DNA of 11,162 bases from an uncultured Colwellia sp. Its GTDB lineage: Bacteria > Pseudomonadota > Gammaproteobacteria > Enterobacterales > Alteromonadaceae. The position numbers and the translations under genes are program-made. The stretch lies in contig CAJWBY010000150.1 of assembly GCA_913020705.1 (NCBI GenBank), forward strand, positions 1 to 11,162. Reading direction: 5' to 3'. The notes below the pieces were generated by a model. The model was not told where the DNA came from. It saw nothing but the letters and a program-made list of their open reading frames with translations, and did no database searches. Positions 7,620-11,162 of the stretch are shown in pieces. Position 1 is the first letter of the stretch. Each line of letters opens with the position of its first letter.

Positions 7620-8348
7620 TTATTCAGCTTCTACAAAACCGTCTTTTTCAGCTTGAACTACGATGTTCTTTTCACGACCTTCTAAAACTGCGTTAGCTGC
7701 AGAATCAGTGTATAAAGTCACGGCGCGAATTGCATCGTCGTTACCCGGGATAATGAAATCAATGTTATCTGGGTTTGAGTTTGTATCAACTACAGATATT
7801 ACTGGAATACCTAAGTTTTTAGCTTCTTTAATAGAAATGTGTTCATGATCAGCATCAATGATGAATAAAACGTCAGGTAAACCACCCATGTTTTTAATTC
7901 CACCAAGACTTTTGTCAAGTTTTTCCATTTCACGAGTACGCATTAAAGCTTCTTTTTTAGTAAGCGCTTCAAAAGTACCGTCAGAGCTTTGTGCTTCAAG
8001 ATCTTTTAAACGTTTGATTGATTGACGAACTGTTTTCCAGTTAGTCAACATACCACCTAACCAACGGTGATTAACGTAGAATTGGTCACATTTGATAGCA
8101 GCATCTTTAATTGCATCGCTTGCAGCGCGCTTAGTACCAACAAATAAAACTTTACCTTTCTTCGCTGAAACACCTGATAAGAAAGCAAGTGCGTCATTGA
8201 ACATTGGAACAGTTTGTTCAAGGTTGATGATATGAACTTTATCGCGTGAACCAAAAATGTAAGTTTTCATTTTTGGGTTCCAGTAACGGGTTTTGTGACC
8301 GAAATGAACACCTGCTTTAAGCATATCGCGCATAGAAACGTTTGGCAT
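7620..8348 (-). CDS. rpsB: 30S ribosomal protein S2
   Basis: S2 is a late-assembling small-subunit protein needed for S1 to join the 30S. The 242 residues are nearly collinear with E. coli S2 (241). Signatures are [13 protein letters not shown] with RYWNPKM at the N-terminus, [42 protein letters not shown], the coiled-coil helix pair around 100-160 ([14 protein letters not shown]), [25 protein letters not shown] and [11 protein letters not shown]. The acidic tail ends in FVEAE as in E. coli. The ATG at 8348 follows AAGGAA closely. The gene heads the leftward cluster, has its own promoter and leader (8349-8522), and shares a transcript with tsf. In E. coli S2 represses rpsB-tsf through the rpsB 5' UTR, so the same is likely here. 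Confidence 0.98.
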   Translation of the reverse strand: MPNVSMRDMLKAGVHFGHKTRYWNPKMKTYIFGSRDKVHIINLEQTVPMFNDALAFLSGVSAKKGKVLFVGTKRAASDAIKDAAIKCDQFYVNHRWLGGMLTNWKTVRQSIKRLKDLEAQSSDGTFEALTKKEALMRTREMEKLDKSLGGIKNMGGLPDVLFIIDADHEHISIKEAKNLGIPVISVVDTNSNPDNIDFIIPGNDDAIRAVTLYTDSAANAVLEGREKNIVVQAEKDGFVEAE

Positions 8349-8423
8349 GATTTTTCCTTTATTTGGTTTAGGGGGTTAAGCGTTCATACATTCAAATATA
8401 CCTAACTCTTTATTGTTTGGTTC

Positions 8424-8446
8424 TTTGTTTAATTCAATTAAACAAA
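8424..8446 (-). promoter_or_regulatory. Palindromic hairpin in the rpsB leader (candidate S2 autoregulatory site)
   Basis: TTTGTTTAATT (8424-8434) and AATTAAACAAA (8436-8446) are perfect reverse complements around one base; as RNA they would form a nine-pair stem with a five-base loop. It lies within the predicted rpsB 5' UTR, about 75 bases before the start codon. S2 represses its own operon through the 5' UTR in E. coli; assigning this hairpin to that role is inference. Confidence 0.4.
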
Positions 8447-8463
8447 TTCAAACTGAGCACCCC

Positions 8464-8522
8464 AGTATATCCTTAGTAAATGTATGTGAATTTATAATAA
8501 GTATTATTATTTTTAATAATAC
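8464..8522 (-). promoter_or_regulatory. rpsB promoter with UP-like AT tract and G-rich discriminator
   Basis: On the minus strand a TATACT -10 box (8469-8464) is followed directly by GGGGTGCTC, a GC-rich discriminator of the kind found at growth-rate and stringently controlled ribosomal promoters. The -35 is weak: TTCACA (8490-8485) at 15-bp spacing, or a poorer hexamer at 16-17 bp. A pure AT-rich tract, including a 9-bp palindromic arm pair (8501-8509 and 8514-8522), sits upstream of the -35 where an UP element would be. Transcription would start near 8455-8458, giving a leader of about 108 bases. Confidence 0.6.
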
Positions 8523-8751
8523 AAGTTTAGGTGCAAAACATCATCGATAACAGTGTGTTAGAAAACATTTATTAAAATGACTTAACACCATCTAAAATCA
8601 TAATCAAAAAACACAATATTCAACCGATAAATTTAGCGCGCACTTTATACCATAAAAATACGTACTAAGCTAGAGTTCAAATCAAAAAGGAAAAGGTACA
8701 TTGTCATTTTTTTAGAATTGTATAATTTTAGTGGGATAATTTTATCGTTCG

Positions 8752-8765
8752 CGCTAAAATTAGCG
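8752..8765. repeat. Short palindrome CGCTAA-AA-TTAGCG upstream of the DsbA-like gene
   Basis: Six-base arms at 8752-8757 and 8760-8765 flank two A's, 51 bp before the ATG. It overlaps one copy of the inverted TTTAGCGCG motif, so it could be an operator for the rightward genes. No regulator can be named from it. Confidence 0.3.
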
Positions 8766-8816
8766 TCATTATATTTTGATCCAATATTTGATTTAACATT
8801 ACGGCGATAAACCATC

Positions 8817-9425
8817 ATGTCTATTGAACTTTTTTTTATTTATGACACTCACTGCCCTTGGAGCTTTGCAGCAACTTCTTTGGTGAAAGAAATTGCGAAT
8901 GCTTTTCCAGATATCAATTTAAATTTATGGCACAGTGCACATTATGAAGGTGATGAAAAAGTCAATCGAAAAACAGTAGATGCTGTTGAAGATGACGCTG
9001 GCATTGAATTCACCAATGAATACATTAACACTATCAATATTGAGAAAGATTCAACATTAAGTGCCAACCTACTTGGTTGGGTTAGTCAAAAGGTACCACA
9101 CCTTACTTTAGACCTTTTGCAAGCCATTCAAAAACAGCATTTTGAACAAGGTACAGCTTTCACACATGAAAGTGATTTCCAATCAATTATTGAAACACTT
9201 AAGCTATCGCCTCCTGGCAAAGTGTTTAAAGAAGGTAAAATTGCTAAGGAAGCAGAATTTACCTTGCAAGAGATTCACGATTTTCAAGAATTTATTGGTA
9301 CAAAAGCAATTCCAGCATTATTAATTGCTCATAATGAAAACCTAACCTTGTTACAACATAATTTATATTTACAAGACCCCAGCGCTATTATAGAAGCTGT
9401 TGAGCTTGAAATAGCAAAAGACTAG
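8817..9425 (+). CDS. DsbA/thioredoxin-fold protein with a single-cysteine CPWS active site
   Basis: The 202-residue protein has no signal peptide or membrane segment and is probably cytoplasmic. The start IELFFIYDTHCPWSFAAT is the first thioredoxin beta-strand and active-site helix of the DsbA superfamily (FrnE-like and 2-hydroxychromene-2-carboxylate isomerase branches). A helical insertion follows at about 55-150. GTKAIPALLIAHN at 161-173 is the strand bearing the expected cis-proline (Pro166). The motif is CPWS at 13-16, so the resolving cysteine is Ser16, and Cys13 is the only cysteine in the protein. It therefore cannot form an internal disulfide and may act as a monothiol enzyme, glutathione- or thiol-binding protein, or isomerase; the substrate is unknown. 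The ATG at 8817 has no clear Shine-Dalgarno sequence. It sits 72 bp before map on the same strand, in an interval that E. coli lacks as a gene. Confidence 0.8.
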   Translation: MSIELFFIYDTHCPWSFAATSLVKEIANAFPDINLNLWHSAHYEGDEKVNRKTVDAVEDDAGIEFTNEYINTINIEKDSTLSANLLGWVSQKVPHLTLDLLQAIQKQHFEQGTAFTHESDFQSIIETLKLSPPGKVFKEGKIAKEAEFTLQEIHDFQEFIGTKAIPALLIAHNENLTLLQHNLYLQDPSAIIEAVELEIAKD

Positions 9426-9497
9426 ACATTAGACAATAACTGTACTTTTAGGCAAAATAACGCCTAATGCATAAACATTAAAATAATTGAGGAATAA
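9426..9497 (+). promoter_or_regulatory. Gap before map with a possible promoter and a small inverted repeat
   Basis: TAGACA (9430-9435) and CAAAAT (9453-9458) are 17 bp apart and could be a weak map promoter. TTAGGC (9448-9453) and GCCTAA (9462-9467) form a six-pair stem with an eight-base loop and no U-run. Neither is strong; co-transcription with the DsbA-like gene is equally possible. Confidence 0.25.
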
Positions 9498-10286
9498 ATG
9501 GGTATTACAATTAAAACTCAGGAAGAAATAGAAAAAATGCGAATTGCTGGGAAACTTGCGGCTGACGTATTAGAAATGGTCACACCACATGTTAAAGCAG
9601 GTGTTACAACAAATGAGTTGAATACCCTATGTGCTGAATATACCGACAAAGTACAAAATGCCATTTCAGCTCCACTCAATTATCATGGATTTCCTAAATC
9701 TATCTGTACATCTGTCAACCATGTTGTTTGTCACGGAATTCCTAACGACACACCATTAGCAGATGGTGACATTGTTAATATGGACATTACCGTTATTAAA
9801 GATGGGTACCATGGCGATACTAGTAAGATGTTTCTAATTGGTGAAGTTAGCCTTGAAGATAATCGTTTATGTCGCATTACCAGAGAAGCTTTATATGTTG
9901 GTTTGAAAAAAGTTAAACCTGGCAACACTTTTGGTGAAATTGGAACCGCGATTCAGAAATTCTTAAAAAAATCTGGTCGTTACTCAATCGTAAAAGAATA
10001 TTGCGGACATGGTATAGGTAGTGTTTTTCATGAAGAACCACAAATTGTTCACTACAAAAATAACGACAAAGAAAAAATGGTTGAAGGTATGTGTTTTACA
10101 ATTGAACCTATGGTCAACCTTGGCCGCGCCAACACCCTTTTAGACAAAGAAGACAATTGGACTGTTTATACTTTAGATGGTAAAAAATCGGCACAGTGGG
10201 AACATACGCTGCTCGTAACTAAGACCGGTTGTGAAATTTTGACACTTCACAACGATGATACCATTCCGAGAAATTTACATAATTAA
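9498..10286 (+). CDS. map: Type I methionine aminopeptidase
   Basis: MetAP removes the initiator methionine from new proteins when the second residue is small. It is cytosolic and uses two divalent metals. The 262 residues match E. coli Map (264) throughout. All five metal ligands are present: Asp96 in VNMDITV, Asp107 in HGDTSKMF, His171 in CGHGIG, Glu203 in FTIEPMVN and Glu235 in QWEHTLLV. The substrate-site histidines His79 (VVCHGIP) and His178 (VFHEEP) are also present. It lacks an N-terminal zinc-finger extension, as is normal for bacterial type Ia. The start is ATG 9498 with AGGA four bases upstream. It follows the DsbA-like gene after 72 bp and precedes glnD by 130 bp. map and glnD divergent from rpsB is the usual gammaproteobacterial layout. 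Confidence 0.98.
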   Translation: MGITIKTQEEIEKMRIAGKLAADVLEMVTPHVKAGVTTNELNTLCAEYTDKVQNAISAPLNYHGFPKSICTSVNHVVCHGIPNDTPLADGDIVNMDITVIKDGYHGDTSKMFLIGEVSLEDNRLCRITREALYVGLKKVKPGNTFGEIGTAIQKFLKKSGRYSIVKEYCGHGIGSVFHEEPQIVHYKNNDKEKMVEGMCFTIEPMVNLGRANTLLDKEDNWTVYTLDGKKSAQWEHTLLVTKTGCEILTLHNDDTIPRNLHN

Positions 10287-10298
10287 TTTCATTACTTG

Positions 10299-10327
10299 TT
10301 TATATAGCTAATTTTTATAAATATAAT
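10299..10327 (+). promoter_or_regulatory. Predicted glnD promoter
   Basis: TTTATA (10299-10304) and a perfect TATAAT (10322-10327) are 17 bp apart in the map-glnD gap. Transcription would start near 10334, just before the leader hairpin. The AT-rich background lowers certainty. Confidence 0.5.
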
Positions 10328-10337
10328 CTAAGTTATA

Positions 10338-10386
10338 GATAGACGTTATTTGCTTTTTCAACAAGAAATAAAGCATGATGTCTATC
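10338..10386 (+). ncRNA. Long imperfect hairpin in the glnD leader
   Basis: GATAGAC (10338-10344) pairs with GTCTATC (10380-10386). Five further pairs (two of them G-U) join 10345-10349 to 10375-10379. After a two-base bulge, GCTTT (10352-10356) pairs with AAAGC (10370-10374), and a three-pair tip TTC/GAA closes an AACAA loop. No U-run follows on the plus strand, so it is not a typical map terminator. It would sit at the very 5' end of a glnD transcript from the promoter at 10299-10327. Confidence 0.6.
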
Positions 10387-10416
10387 GTCTTCATCTAATG
10401 AGTAACACATTTAGCT

Positions 10417-11162
10417 ATGCAAACCCTGCTCCCTATAGAATATAGCGACTCTTTAGCCGTTAGCTCTCCTTTTATTTCGACTCAAGACATTTGTGAACTT
10501 AGCCGTAACTTTCAGCAGTGGCAAAAAGACACATTCCCTAATGTGGAAGTATCCGTTTTAGTGTCTACACGAGCACAATTTGTTGACAAAATTCTCAGGA
10601 AACTTTGGAGCCAGCATCACCTAGATGAAGACCAAATTAGCCTTCTCGCTGTTGGTGGATATGGCCGGGGAGAATTGCACCCTTATTCTGATGTTGACAT
10701 ATTATTGTTGACACAGCCAAAAATAACAGATGATTTATCAGAGAAAATATCGGCCTTTATTACCCAACTATGGGACGTAAAACTAGATATAGGACAAAGT
10801 GTTAGAAGTATTAAAGAATGTATTAAACAAGCAAAGAATGACGTTACCGTAGCAACTAACCTTATGGAAATACGTCAAATTTGTGGAAATGAAGCATTAA
10901 CGCAAAATTTATACGCTTTGCTAGAAGCTGACAGTTTTTGGACATCAAAAAAGTTCTTCATCGCAAAACGTGATGAACAGCATGAACGTCACCAGCAATA
11001 TCATGGGGCATCGTATACCCTAGAACCAAATTTAAAAGCCAACCCTGGAGGCTTGCGTGATATTCAAACAATTGCTTGGGTTGCAAAACGTCATTTCTCA
11101 GCAGACTCATTAGAAGAACTCGTTGCTCATAAATACTTAACACAAAATGAATTTTTTGAATT
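10417..11162 (+). CDS. glnD: GlnD, PII uridylyltransferase/uridylyl-removing enzyme (5' part; runs off the right edge)
   Basis: GlnD is the glutamine sensor of nitrogen control: it uridylylates PII when glutamine is low and removes UMP when glutamine is high. The visible 248 codons cover the N-terminus and the nucleotidyltransferase domain. The diagnostic motif [20 protein letters not shown] lies at 79-98, with metal-binding Asp92 and Asp94. [26 protein letters not shown], the [15 protein letters not shown] stretch and [17 protein letters not shown] follow, as in E. coli GlnD. The HD (uridylyl-removing) and ACT domains lie beyond the window. ATG 10417 is the first in-frame start after the upstream stop at 10399; its Shine-Dalgarno sequence is weak. 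A TATAAT box and a long hairpin in the 130-bp leader suggest its own promoter rather than dependence on map. Confidence 0.96.
   Translation, partial: MQTLLPIEYSDSLAVSSPFISTQDICELSRNFQQWQKDTFPNVEVSVLVSTRAQFVDKILRKLWSQHHLDEDQISLLAVGGYGRGELHPYSDVDILLLTQPKITDDLSEKISAFITQLWDVKLDIGQSVRSIKECIKQAKNDVTVATNLMEIRQICGNEALTQNLYALLEADSFWTSKKFFIAKRDEQHERHQQYHGASYTLEPNLKANPGGLRDIQTIAWVAKRHFSADSLEELVAHKYLTQNEFFE

Larger units (their letters stand above)
8349..8816. other. Divergent intergenic region between rpsB and the DsbA-like gene
   Basis: This 468-bp AT-rich gap has no supportable gene on either strand. The left 175 bp hold the rpsB leader and promoter. The right part should hold the promoter for the DsbA-like gene. 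A consensus TATAAT lies at 8721-8726, but the nearest -35-like TTGTCA (8701-8706) is only 14 bp away. A second candidate is GATAAT (8735-8740) with TTTAGA 18 bp upstream. The stretch 8523-8630 shows nothing recognisable. A TTTAGCGCG motif occurs in inverted orientation at 8632-8640 and 8750-8758. Confidence 0.6.

Noticed and set aside
8057..8254. Minus-strand 65-codon open frame inside rpsB, and similar short frames at 946-1161, 6977-7165, 7663-7848, 9142-9324, 9731-9928 and 10958-11143
   Set aside because: All are alternate-frame readings of strongly conserved genes with no independent support.
8701..8726. TTGTCA plus TATAAT as a sigma-70 promoter for the DsbA-like gene
   Set aside because: The spacing is 14 bp, too short for a normal promoter; the TATAAT may still be used with another -35, so it is only noted in the intergenic entry.
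9448..9467. Terminator between the DsbA-like gene and map
   Set aside because: The stem is six pairs with an eight-base loop and has no U-run on either strand.
8349..10416. Horizontal insertion of the DsbA-like gene as a mobile cargo
   Set aside because: There are no flanking repeats, integrase or transposase remnants, and base composition resembles the neighbours.

Overview
The window is a chromosomal housekeeping region from a low-GC marine gammaproteobacterium. Every recognisable protein follows its E. coli homologue closely in length and motifs. The strong AT bias and the order frr-uppS-cdsA-dxr-rseP-bamA (E. coli has dxr directly after frr) point to Alteromonadales, with Colwellia or Thalassotalea-like bacteria as my best guess; no search was run. 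I see no mobile element, tRNA, rRNA, CRISPR array or pseudogene.

Minus strand, read from about 8500 down to 1: rpsB, tsf, pyrH, frr, uppS, cdsA, dxr, rseP, and the 5' third of bamA, which runs off the left edge. This links translation (S2, EF-Ts, ribosome recycling factor), UMP phosphorylation, undecaprenyl diphosphate and CDP-diacylglycerol synthesis, the first committed step of the MEP isoprenoid pathway, and envelope stress and outer-membrane assembly (RseP, BamA). Two good intrinsic terminators, after tsf (about 6516-6553) and after frr (about 5103-5136), split the cluster into rpsB-tsf, pyrH-frr and uppS-bamA units. A perfect 12-bp hairpin without a U-tract lies between rpsB and tsf. rseP and cdsA start with TTG and frr with GTG, each with a Shine-Dalgarno sequence and each matching the family N-terminus.

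The 468-bp divergent gap (8349-8816) holds the rpsB promoter and leader: an AT-rich UP-like tract, a TATACT -10 box, a G-rich discriminator and a palindromic hairpin. It also holds poorly defined promoter elements for the rightward genes.

Plus strand, 8817 to the right edge: a small DsbA/thioredoxin-fold protein with a single-cysteine CPWS active site, then map (methionine aminopeptidase), then the 5' part of glnD (PII uridylyltransferase). The map/glnD pair facing away from rpsB is the classical gammaproteobacterial arrangement; the DsbA-like gene is an addition between them. The glnD leader carries a good TATAAT box followed immediately by a long imperfect hairpin.

Overall this is an ordinary core region. 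The items most worth a second look are the CxxS DsbA-like gene, the RNA hairpins between genes, and possible promoters overlapping the terminators.
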